From Dryomyza anilis (Eukaryota; Arthropoda; Insecta; Diptera; Dryomyzidae), in contig OX638131.1 in the NCBI GenBank assembly GCA_951804985.1, positions 59,674,351-59,738,350 of the forward strand: 64,000 bases of DNA. The letters are read 5' to 3'. Below, piece after piece: positions 53,853 through 63,537 of the stretch. How positions within the stretch are numbered: the first letter of the stretch is position 1; every line of letters begins with the position of its first letter. Below the pieces are notes generated by a model. That model was not told the DNA's origin, made no database searches, and saw only the letters and a list, made by a program, of their open reading frames with translations. A program made the translations under genes and the position numbers.

Positions 53853-54921
53853 GGGGTCGATTCTGGATCTGCGTTATCGTGAAGTGAAAAGTTTTTTTAT
53901 ACCCTACACTAAGAGTGAAAGGGTATATTCAGTTTGGTACGACGTTTGTAACACCCAGAAGGAAGCATCTCCGGTATGGAAAAATATATATATTCTTGAT
54001 CAGCATGACCTCCTGAGTCGATTTAGCGATGTCCGTCTGTCTGTCCGTCTGTCTGTCCGTCTGTCTGTTGAAATCCCTACTTCTTTTAAAATTGAAGAGC
54101 TAGATAAATGAAACTTATAACTTAGATTACTAATATACCTACGCTGTATGTGCGAATTGGCGAGATCGGTCCATTGTGACCTATCATCCGACCACTTATG
54201 TTCAAATACCTCATATAAAATGTACATATAAAGATCAATTTTTATGTATACGTGCTTAGGTAAACTTTTCTGGTCAAATATATATTGACATCATGCTCAA
54301 ATACATGATAATAATGTTTTCCGGAGAAAAGACTTGTGGTTCAAAAAAAAAAATCGAAATTCGGTACACCTTCCCATTTGTAAATGTGGGTATCCAATGA
54401 ATGGACATTCTTCAGCGAATGAATGTTTGTAGTTATTTTCAGGATTCGTATACCCTGGTGACCTATATATTACTTTGAATGGTAACCACACATATGTGTA
54501 GGGTATTTATAGTCGGCTTAGACCGACTATAATTTTGATAATCCTAACTATCATAATTACACCTACTTTAAAATTTCCCATGTGATCTAACCTTCCCAAC
54601 TGGTTTTTTGGTGAATTTATACCACATTTGCGATTCTCATTGTGCTGTGAAGTGATAACTATTGTCAAAATTTTACGAACATGAAAACAAAGCCGACAAT
54701 TTTTGAAAAGATTTTCCAAAATTCATTACATAAATTTAAATAAATTTAAAATAAAATTATTAAATTTTAATAGAATATATTCTTATTTATATGTTTTGGA
54801 TTAAGAAGCTTTAAATAACGATATAAATTATATATGCATAATATAGTTTTCACCACATAAACACGTATGGATGTGTTCAGTGAAAAGTGATAAGTTTCAC
54901 GTAGATCCAGAATCTGCCCCC
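53853..54921. mobile_element. Possible MITE split by mini-me copy g
   Basis: The left end ggggtcgattctggatctgcg and, inward from the right end, gggggcagattctggatctacg match; both go on with gtgaa and agtgaaaag words. Mini-me copy g takes up most of the inside. Without it the element would be about 360 bp. Confidence 0.5.
53899..54606 (+). mobile_element. Mini-me-like repeat, copy g
   Basis: Full-length plus-strand copy, ataccctacactaagag to cttcccaactggttt, with a shorter GTCY tract (54030-54068). Like copies b and f it follows a T run, which supports T-rich target preference. Confidence 0.93.
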
Positions 54922-55867
54922 AGGTGTGCCTACATGAAGAAACTAAAACAATTAATATTGATTCAGTTATAGATGGCTTCGGTTGTTTAAGGCAAAGGCA
55001 AAGGATATCCTTTGCTTTAACTCGCCTTTTACAAATAAATACCTATTAAAATGTGTATTATACATATAATAAAATTATATCACTTCTATATTGAATAAAA
55101 TTCACCTAAATTATTTCCCTGATTTCCCTGGTGAACGGATTCTCAGGATAGTGCTCAATCGAAAGTCCATTTTAGAGGTAAAGACAATCGCCACATGCTT
55201 GGTGAATACTGCTGGTCGATATGTAGAGAAACGCAACATGGGCAATACAAAAAAAAATGTAAGCGTACTTTTTCCCACAAATTCTTAATTATAAGTTAAA
55301 TTATAGATATCCTGCACATAAACACATCAAACTTATGTTGCATTACATGTATGTAAATAAACACCATCTGTAATAAATTTATAAGTATATCTATAATTAA
55401 TAATATAAAAACATTTAAAAAAACATTGTACTTACATCTCAAAAACAGAAAATAAATAAATGAAGTTACATTGCAAATCGGTTCATCAATCGAATTCATC
55501 ATCTGTGAGGTTTTTGCTACAAGATTCCATCCAAGGTTTTTAAAAAGTTATATGCACTTGCACTTCAAATGCAAGTGAAACCCGGATGCGAATTGATATC
55601 GCGAAGCGGTTTTTGAATTCACGATCAATGGGATTTCTGCTAGAAGATGCATTCAATTGTTTTTGATATATTTTATTGTTTATTTGTTTTTGTTTTATTG
55701 TTTATTTATTTTATTTATATATTGATTGAAAAATATATTTTATGAAATTATTTCAAAATATGTTACATATTTGCATTTTAAATGCAATTTAAGACCGCAA
55801 GCGAACTGATCCAGAAAAAAGTGAACGCACATATCCTTGGATTGGTCTCTAAACCATTTACAAAAGT
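54922..55867. other. AT-rich interval; one unrecognised short ORF
   Basis: No supported gene. An ORF at 55091-55288 (65 residues, with NYFPDFPGERILRIVLNRKS) has less biased composition than its surroundings but matches nothing I know. Short inverted words (cacttgcacttcaaatgcaagtg) occur near 55558-55580. Confidence 0.4.
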
Positions 55868-56636
55868 AATTCAAAAGACATCAATTGAAATTCAGAAATT
55901 CCATTTGAAATTCAGAGGACATCACTTGAAAGTCGGCAATTCCATTAGAAATTCAAAAGACAGCTTTTGAAATTCAAAAATTACATTTGAAATTCAAAAG
56001 ACGTCAATTGAAATTCAGAAAATCCATTTAAAATTCAAAAGACATCAATTTAGATTCAGAAATTTCATTTGAAATTCAAAAGACATCAATTGAAATTAAG
56101 AAATTTTCATTTCAAATTCAGAAAATTCATTTGATTTTCAGACATTTCCATTTGAATTCCATAAAATTTCCATTTGAAATTCTAAAATTTCCATTTGAAA
56201 TTCAGAAATTTCCATTTTAAATTCAGAAATATCTATTTGAAATTTAGAAAATTTCCTTTTGAAATTCAGAAAATCCATTTGAAATTCAAAACACATCAAT
56301 TTAGATTCAGAAATTCCATTTAAAATTCAAAAGACATCAATTGAAATTCAGAAATTTCCATTTGAAATTCAAGAGACATCAATTGAAATTCAGAAATTTC
56401 CATTTGAAATTCAAAAGACATCAATTGAAATTCATAAATTTCCATTTGAAATTCAAAAGACATCAATTGAAATTCAGAAATTTCCATTTGAAATTCAGAA
56501 ATTTTCATTTGAAATTAAGAAATTTTCATTTGATATTCAGAAATTTCCATTTTAAATTCTGAAATATCCATTTGAAATTCAGAAATTTTCATTTGAAATT
56601 AAGAAATTTTCATTTGATATTCAGAAATTCTATTCG
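55868..56636 (+). repeat. 42-bp satellite, right block
   Basis: Same unit and same orientation as 34905-35500, with more variation and half-units. It borders the inverted composite, which begins at about 56640 with accagaacctaactgcg. Confidence 0.93.
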
Positions 56637-56639
56637 AAA

Positions 56640-57190
56640 CCAGAACCTAACTGCGTCATTGGACATTTTTTTGGACAATTGGTTCTTTTGGGATTTGACC
56701 AGAACCTAACTGCGTTTTTTTTGGACAAATTGGTTCCTTAGGGATTTGACCAGAACCTAAATGCGTTTTTTTTGGACAAATTGGTTTCTTTGGGATTTGA
56801 CCAGAACCTAAATGCGTTTTTTTGGACAAATTTGTTCCTTTGGGATTTGACCAGAACCTAACTGCGTCACTGGACATTTTTTTGGACAATTGGTTCAAAT
56901 GACGCAGTTAGGTTCTGGTAAAATCCCAAAGAAACCAATTTGTCCAAAAAATGTGCAATGACGCAGTTAGATTCTGGTCAAATCCCAAAGGAACCAATTT
57001 GTCCAAAAAAATGTGCAATGACGCAGTTAGGTTCTGGTCAAATCCCAAAGAAACCAATTTGTACAAAAAAATGTCCAATGACGCAGTTAGGTTCTGCCCA
57101 AATCTTAAAGGAACCAATTTGTCCAAAAAAAATGTCCAATGACGCAGATAAGTTCTGGCCAAATCCCAACGGAACCAACTTGTCCAAAAA
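56640..57190. repeat. 60-bp tandem repeats as head-to-head palindrome, right copy
   Basis: 56640-56888 holds about four units in one orientation; from 56890 to 57190 about five units follow in the other. The centre at ttggttcaaatgacgcagtt is the reverse complement of the left copy's centre. Lengths of single units vary by small deletions (for example after gcgttttttttgg). Confidence 0.92.
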
Positions 57191-57326
57191 AAAAGTCTAC
57201 TGATGCGCCTGGATGCGTATTTCTTTCCGTAGAAACACTTTCATTTAAAAACGCACATTTGTGAAATTCCATATGCGTCAAGTAGTCGATGTGTAAATCT
57301 TTGTCTTTAAAAATTTTAATTTCGAC

Positions 57327-58290
57327 AATAGTTGAGCGGCGCTCAAATTTTGTCTATTTTTTAGTTGAGCGCGCTCATCTGACGTCAGCTCATGCTGTTG
57401 AGTCCGCTTATCAGATAAGCGCGTTCAACATTTGAGCGCTAGTCCATCGCTCATATGTTGAGTCCGCTCATCAGATGAATCCGCTCAACATTTGAGCGAT
57501 CAACCATCGCTCAACCCCCTTCGCTCAAGCTCATTTGAGCGTAGTTGAGCGATGAGTTGAGCGATGAGTTAAGCGATGAGCTTGAGTCCGCTAATTTACA
57601 ACCTTGCATTTGGGTAGGTAGTAGCGACTGCCACAATTGAGTTGTCTGTTGATGCTGCGTTGTTTTGATTTTGTTGAAAAAACTGAATTGTTTTATTGCG
57701 ACGTAGGGTTGTTGTGACGTCAACCAATTTCTTATGCATGTCGCAGAAGGCTGATACGTTGCTTACGGCCGAAATGCCTTGCTGTGTTACCTGCAACATT
57801 TCTCCACTCGTTGTAAAACGAGTTGTGGTATCGATGAGATGTTTATACGTCGGTCGTGGGGCTGAGTTGAGACGTCGGGCCGTGAGCTGTGTGCAATCCA
57901 AAGATCCAAATTAATTTTTCTGAATTTTGAACCGCGCGCGCGTTGTGTTCGGAATGTGTTGTGTGTGATTCCCTTAGACTGTTCAATTCCAGCTGAATCT
58001 GTTGCAACAGATCGTCAGTGGTTGAAGGCGCCATAACCACAATCGATATTTTTTTTTAAACAAAATCAGCCGTTGTCCAAAGTTTATGTAAAAAAAACTG
58101 TGCTTGAAGAGAGTTGAGCTATTGTTGATCGCTTAAATCAGCTTGAGCGAAGAGGGTTGAGCGATTGATGTTCGCTCAAATGAGTTTGAACGAAGAGGGT
58201 TGAGCAACGGTTGATCGCTCCAATGAGTATGAGCGAAGATGTTCAGTTCGGAGCGCTCAACTGATTTCAGTGCCGCTCAACTATTGTAAC
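57327..58290. mobile_element. Foldback-like TTGAGCG element, right copy
   Basis: Inverted relative to 36099-37072, with the same ends (AATAGTTGAGCGGC), the same outer blocks of TTGAGCGA/TCGCTCAA words and the same inner segment. It directly joins the nucleocapsid fragment of gypsy element C, so it, or the duplication that carried it, inserted in that element. Confidence 0.75.
57596..58031 (-). pseudogene. Unrecognised coding-like segment inside the TTGAGCG element, right copy
   Basis: Minus-strand frames 57843-58034 (MAPSTTDDLLQQIQLELNSL at its start) and 57596-57901 overlap and are shifted relative to each other. They are nearly identical to 36362-36790 but without the early stop of that copy. 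The shared content (Gln- and Thr-rich, low in charged residues) is like a retroelement Gag N-terminus; family unknown. Confidence 0.45.
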
Positions 58291-58315
58291 ATATCAATAT
58301 TTTTAAAACAAATAA

Positions 58316-58870
58316 TTAAACCATGGAGGGGGGACACTTCGAGGGGGATTGTCGTGTTAAACGCGATACACATGTTTTTCAAGGAAATAATGGTAATGGG
58401 AATTTTGCAAACAGGCTCGCTAAATATTGCACTTGGTGCAGAAAGGACGGACATGTTATTATGAATTGTTATGCCAAACGCAAATATGATGCATGGAACA
58501 ATAATAGCAGTGCACAGGGAAACTACCAGGGGTCCAGTCAAGGCCACTAAACTGGGGACCCTTAGCAAATAGTGTAGTAAGGCCAGTAGTTGTAGGAGTT
58601 CCAAAGAGGACACTACAACAAAATAAAACAGCGAATATTATTAACGCAGAAAATAAAGAACAAAAAGTAAAAATACATATTTATGAAGATAGAAATCTTC
58701 CAACAAAAACACATAATGAACTAAATAATAATACACAACTTGACGCCAATAATGAACAGAATATAGGAATTAAGGAAATTAAAAATAAACAAATTATAAA
58801 GAAAGCAAATAATAATCGAGTTTTAGCTAATACAGCTAGCTTGCACTTTCAAAGCATAAATGCTTGAAAA
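58316..58870 (+). pseudogene. Gypsy C nucleocapsid and linker fragment
   Basis: Plus-strand frame with a CCHC knuckle CTWCRKDGHVIMNC, a remnant of an earlier one (GGHFEGDC), an Asn/Ser/Gln-rich tail, then, after a stop at 58550, a linker rich in Asn and Lys to about 58868. Protease follows only after the LINE, at 62700. The front of Gag is missing, replaced by the TTGAGCG element. Confidence 0.85.
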
Positions 58871-58946
58871 AATTTACCCCAAATAGTAGTTGGGCTCGGA
58901 ACAAACGCATGCAGTTGTTAAAATATCTACAATATTATTTTTGTTA

Positions 58947-59470
58947 TTAAAGCTTCAATCTACATTTGAGTTGACTTTTTGACAGATTAACATTAAAATG
59001 TGTGCAATTATTAACTATATTACACATACGGTTAAAAGATGATGATACAACATAATTTGTTCTACTAAATGGAAGATAGAATAATGTATCACCATTTCTA
59101 CTACTTCTACGATTTTGGTTAAAGGTTATATATCGTAGAAGCTCTGGTGAATCCAATTTACCAGTAATGAGTTGATGTATATAAATTACATAAGCATTTT
59201 TTCTGCGATCTTCAAGTGATTTCAAGTTTAATAGCTTCAGACGATCCTCGTATGGTGGAAGATTGTAATTATCAACCCAATTTAAACCATTGAGAGCGAA
59301 TCGTACAAAGTTTTTTGTAAACGTTCGATACGATCAGTGTGCACTTTATAAAAAGGAGACCATACTTGACTTGCATATTCTAGATGACAACGTACTAGAG
59401 TATTATATAGAGTTAATGTAGTCAAAGGGCTATTAAATTCTTTAGCCCAGCGCTTGATAAAACCAAGCAA
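58947..59470 (-). pseudogene. LINE ORF2 C-terminal region
   Basis: Two frames, 59282-59470 (NTLVRCHLEYASQVWSPFY, then RIERLQK) and 58947-59225 (YVIYIHQLITGKLDSPELL, then YNRMCN-like text), form the conserved C-terminal part of CR1/jockey-type ORF2 after the RT thumb. One frame shift near 59230-59280 and another upstream separate them from the RT. Confidence 0.85.
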
Positions 59471-59632
59471 TGAAGAGGCTTTTTTACATATATGTTCAAT
59501 ATGAAGTTTGAACGATAAAGTGGGATCAACAAACAGATCCTTTACTATATGTACTCGACTAACATTTTCTCTTTTAACATATAGTTATACTCTATATTGT
59601 TTCTCTTTCGAGAAAATACCATAGACTAAGTG

Positions 59633-59830
59633 TCAGTCTGGATTAAGTACCAAATGGTTCTTAAAACACCAAATCTCAAAAAAATTTAAATCTGTCTGCA
59701 GTAATTTAGCGTCCTTCTCATCCTTGATAGCCTTATAAATTTTCGTGTCATCGGCATAAATTAATAGATTGGAGTACTTTATATTGTATATGACATCATT
59801 AATCGCCAAAAAAAAATAAAAGAGGTCCAA
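59633..59830 (-). pseudogene. LINE ORF2 RT catalytic box (YADD)
   Basis: 65 residues with NLLIYADDTKIYKAI, the YADD active site with both Asp. The upstream RT in the other frame ends at SGVP; normally QGS..GPLLF follows, and the LF part is found here as FYFF. A deletion of about 7-10 bp joined the two frames wrongly. Confidence 0.88.
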
Positions 59831-61953
59831 GATGGTACCCCGGATGTTGCAATAAAAGGTGAAGATGAAACTTTTCTGAAACGTATTAGATATGACCGAT
59901 CAGATAAATAAGATTGTATCCATTTCACAAAGAATTCTGGAAAACCAAGTATCTTTAATTTGAACAAAATTAAATTGTGAGGAAGTTTGTCGAAAGCTTT
60001 ACTGAAGTCAGTATATATGCAATCAACGTGATTTCCTGACTCGATTTCGTCAGTTGTGAATGAGGTGAAATCCAGTAGGTTTGATACCGTGGATCTACCG
60101 GTAACAAATCCATGCTGACGTGTTGTAATTACATGTTTACAATGAATTTTTACATGATCATACACAATGCGTTCAAACAATTTCGGGATAGATGAGAGTT
60201 TAGCAATTGGTCTATAATTGGTAACATCGTTTTTGCACACTTTTTTAAAAATTGGACTTATAAATGAGTTTTTCCAAAATTGTGGAAAATTACCTTCATT
60301 AATTGATTTATTAAATATGATACTAAGGGGCATACATAACGACGCACCACAGTTCTTTAAAACTGTAGCAGGAATACCGTCTGGCCCAAATCTATAATCA
60401 TCTTCAATTGACGAAATGTATTGCAAGATTAAATCCGGTGTAAAGGACATAGAATTTAGTGAAGTTTTGGGTGCTGAGTGCATGTATTGAAAATAGTTAT
60501 TATCAATAATGAACGGATCACTACTAAACGACTGTTTAAAAAGGCTAGCAAATAAGCCACATATAATATCAGGGTCACTCGTGAACTCCTCGTTATTTTT
60601 AAATGATGCTGGAAAACCATCCCTTTTCTTTTTAGTATTAATAAAACACCAAAACTTCTTAGGGTCTGACAATATTTTAAGCTTAATTTTTTCAACATAA
60701 TCAGAAAAATGTGAAGCTGATTTACTATTAAATTCCAGAAACATGATAGTGTATGTTTCTAGGTCATTAGGATTTTGACTATTGACATATCTATTCCATG
60801 CTCTATTCCTAGAATTACGTAAATTCTTTAATTCTTTGGTGTACCATGGATACGATGATTGCTTAGAAAATTTCAGACTGTAAGGTACCGATAGTGCAAT
60901 ACAAGAAAATAGTTCAAAGTAAAAGAAATTTATGGAACAATCGAGTTGATTATTGTCAATATAGTTTGATAAAAAATCACGTTTTGCAAATAAGAATTCA
61001 TTCATTTTAGCATAATCTGCTTTAGCAAAATTAAATTCATATACTTTATCTGAAGAGCGAGAATTAATTATATTATCTCTATCAGATTGGTAATAAATTG
61101 TTAAAGGTGGATGATAATTATCAATGCCTGTTAGAGCATGAATAGACCGTTTAACAACCGAATTATTGCTGTCAGTAGTAAAAACCAGGTCAAGTTGTCT
61201 ATCTAGACAGTTAGCACTATATCTTAATTGTTGTAAGTCAGATGAGATAGTGTCAACAAAAATTTGTTCTTGTCGGGTTTTAGAGTTAGATGCACAGTAA
61301 TATGTATCATCGTCAGATCTATCCCATTTTAAATCAGGTAGATTAAAATCTCCCATCATTAAAATATCGTCAGAACTATTAAGTAAATCTAGTACAAAAT
61401 CAACTGACTTCGATAAAGTCTCAAAGGCTTCAACATTACTTTTAGGAGGAATATATGCATTTAAGATATATACACCGGAATTGTGTAATACAATCTTTAC
61501 ACAAATAAGCTCTAATGTAGAAGCAACAGGTATATCTACTAATGAACTTATAAAAGTATTATTGACTGCAATTAAAACACCACCACCGACTGGAGAATTT
61601 TCATACTCGAACCGATCTTTTCTAAAGATATTGAAACTATTATCAAATATTTCAATACTTAAATAGCTATTATTTAACCAAGTCTCAGTTACTGCTATGA
61701 GATCATATTCAAAAGTTTGAGTAGCTAAAAAAATATCTCGAGTCTTTGAGCGCAAACCCCTTACGTTTTGATAGTAAATGGTGATTCGCTCTAGTTTTTT
61801 GAATTTTGTAATTTTGCAGTTGGTTTGTTGACTTTTTTTGTTTGAATTCGGAAACAAAAATATTGTCTGCCCAAAGATTTGAGCGAATAACATCCGCAGC
61901 ATATTCTGTAGCGATTGATACAGTGAATGATGCATAAGATGGCCTGTTACCAA
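59779..61953 (-). CDS. LINE ORF2: endonuclease and reverse transcriptase
   Basis: 724 codons. Residues about 55-290 form an endonuclease of the exonuclease-endonuclease-phosphatase fold that nicks target DNA: IYYQNVRGLRSKT, AVTETWLN with the catalytic Glu, LMMGDFNLPDLKW, and DNYHPPL near the end in place of SDH. Residues about 560-700 are RT: NYRPIAKLSSIPKLFERI, QHGFVTGRSTVSNL and YTDFSKAFDKLPHNLILFKL with the first catalytic Asp. The frame ends after SGVP by a small deletion, just before the YADD box. The ORF's own ATG lies inside the ORF1 overlap, so the real start is unclear. Confidence 0.9.
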   Translation of the reverse strand: MVTGHLMHHSLYQSLQNMLRMLFAQIFGQTIFLFPNSNKKSQQTNCKITKFKKLERITIYYQNVRGLRSKTRDIFLATQTFEYDLIAVTETWLNNSYLSIEIFDNSFNIFRKDRFEYENSPVGGGVLIAVNNTFISSLVDIPVASTLELICVKIVLHNSGVYILNAYIPPKSNVEAFETLSKSVDFVLDLLNSSDDILMMGDFNLPDLKWDRSDDDTYYCASNSKTRQEQIFVDTISSDLQQLRYSANCLDRQLDLVFTTDSNNSVVKRSIHALTGIDNYHPPLTIYYQSDRDNIINSRSSDKVYEFNFAKADYAKMNEFLFAKRDFLSNYIDNNQLDCSINFFYFELFSCIALSVPYSLKFSKQSSYPWYTKELKNLRNSRNRAWNRYVNSQNPNDLETYTIMFLEFNSKSASHFSDYVEKIKLKILSDPKKFWCFINTKKKRDGFPASFKNNEEFTSDPDIICGLFASLFKQSFSSDPFIIDNNYFQYMHSAPKTSLNSMSFTPDLILQYISSIEDDYRFGPDGIPATVLKNCGASLCMPLSIIFNKSINEGNFPQFWKNSFISPIFKKVCKNDVTNYRPIAKLSSIPKLFERIVYDHVKIHCKHVITTRQHGFVTGRSTVSNLLDFTSFTTDEIESGNHVDCIYTDFSKAFDKLPHNLILFKLKILGFPEFFVKWIQSYLSDRSYLIRFRKVSSSPFIATSGVPSWTSFIFFWRLMMSYTI

Positions 61954-62657
61954 TTTTCTTCCATGGTATGTAGGTGTCAGCAGGTACTAGATTATTTGTT
62001 TTTAAATAGCTGATTATATTGTCAGTAGTCGTGTCTGGCATTAATCTAGAAATAAAAAATCTTTTTAATTTAGGTATTGCCTTCAATCCAGAATTTTCAT
62101 TATTAATATTGATAATATTATTAATGCTATTTTCGGGCAGGCTTACTGCTACTAGTAAAGGCGCTGCATTAGGAGGTTGAGGGGGAGGAGTGATAGAAGT
62201 TTTATGTGAAATGCGTTTTGCCCGAGGAGGGTTTAGTGAGTTATTACTATTAACTCGTTTGCGCTTTTTGACCACTTTTTTGGTGGAGGAACAATATCAG
62301 ATGAGGCAGAATCACCGATAATTGCTGTATGATTATCAATACAATCCGCCAAATCCTCAGTACCACTTGCATGTACCAATGAAGTAAATTCATTTAATGA
62401 ATTTAAAATTTCTGTATAATTGACGTTCAAAGTATTTAGCCTATCTCCAAAGTTTTTAATTTTAACAAAAAAAAAACTGATGGAGAGAGAGGTCTGCAAG
62501 TAGGACAATACCATTGCAAACCTGAGTGCACTGAACTTAAAAATTCAGTACACGCCATAGAAATATAGGCACATGGAGCATGATATATTAAAGTAAAGAA
62601 AGTAAAACCAATTGAATCGGAAGTAAAAAATATTAAAATCAAGAATAATAAAATCAA
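61709..62657 (-). pseudogene. LINE ORF1, three broken frames
   Basis: Read downward: 62436-62657 with HSGLQWYCPTCRPL, the end of a PHD-type zinc finger seen in ORF1 of CR1-like LINEs; 62233-62514, likely a coiled-coil-type helix (LNTLNVNYTEILNSLNEF); and 61709-62275 with KKRKRVN and a fold-like segment LKRFFISRLMPDTTTDNI resembling an RNA-binding domain. ORF1 proteins bind the LINE RNA. Two frame shifts break it; the start is degraded. Confidence 0.7.
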
Positions 62658-62703
62658 AAGTAAATCAAATAAAAAGAAAGATGTAATTAACTTCCCTGAA
62701 AAT

Positions 62704-63537
62704 TTGGGAATTGTAGATCAAACATCTGGCAAGACTGTGGATATATTCCGTACAGGGTCGAGTATAATTTGCAATGAAGTAATTTCAATATTTTATCGTC
62801 AGAAATGTATAATAAATTCACGATCTGTAAAATTAAATTGTCTTCAATTGCTAATAATTTTAAGAGTAAATTTATGTTTTAGGAAAATTAAATTAGCTTC
62901 ACAATTAGACATGCATCGTAAAATATTTAACCGGCATGGAGAGTGTTTCAAGATATCCGATACGAGTGATGTGTTCATTGAAGTACCTTGCAAGGCAGCA
63001 AAGAATGGAAAACATACTCTGTTAGTGGATTCTGGAACTGAGGCCAGCCTAATTAAAGAAAATAGGATGGCAGATTTGTCGAATTTTAATAAAAATATTC
63101 AGAAAGATCTGAGTGGTGCTTTCGGTGGATGCGTTAGAACCTTAGGCTGCACTAAGATTCAGCACACAAACATAGAAAACCTGAGTTTATCGCTACACGT
63201 TGTGTCACTTGAACATGGGGTACCAGCAGATGAAATAGTCGGGCTAGACAATCTCTGGAACAGATCTATAAATGCGTTAAATAAAAAAATTACATTTTTT
63301 GATGAAGACAAAAATCACCTAGTTAAATTTCCATTAAAATCATTGCAAGACACAGAAAATAATAATTTTAATCAGCAAATCAGGGTACAGCCCAGAACAG
63401 CCATGGTTGTATCACTGCCGTTAAAAACAAGAATTCCTATAATTTTGTTGCACAAACAGGAAATTCAGCCAGGAGTATATTTGGGAGAGAGTTTAACAAA
63501 CGTGCATCAATTTCAAATGCCACCGATAAGGAGGTGA
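62704..63537 (+). pseudogene. Gypsy C protease region
   Basis: 277 codons (the frame begins with TTG, not ATG). After a variable front it has FIEVPCKAAKNGKHTLLV, the active site LLVDSGTEAS with intact Asp, SGAFGGCVRTLGCTKIQH, and VGLDNLWNRS in place of GRDNLWN. The frame ends within the segment before the RT linker. Confidence 0.88.

Larger units (their letters stand above)
58880..62660 (-). mobile_element. CR1/jockey-like non-LTR retrotransposon inserted in gypsy C
   Basis: A nearly full-length LINE on the minus strand: ORF1 pieces (61709-62657), ORF2 with endonuclease and RT (58947-61953) and a short 3' end. No poly-A tail is clear at the low-coordinate end. It splits gypsy C between nucleocapsid linker and protease. 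A small deletion at 59820-59840 and frame shifts in ORF1 and the ORF2 C-terminus make it inactive. Confidence 0.88.

Noticed and set aside
55091..55288. 65-codon ORF of unremarkable composition
   Set aside because: No recognisable family, no visible splice sites or neighbours to support it; kept only as a note in the interval entry.
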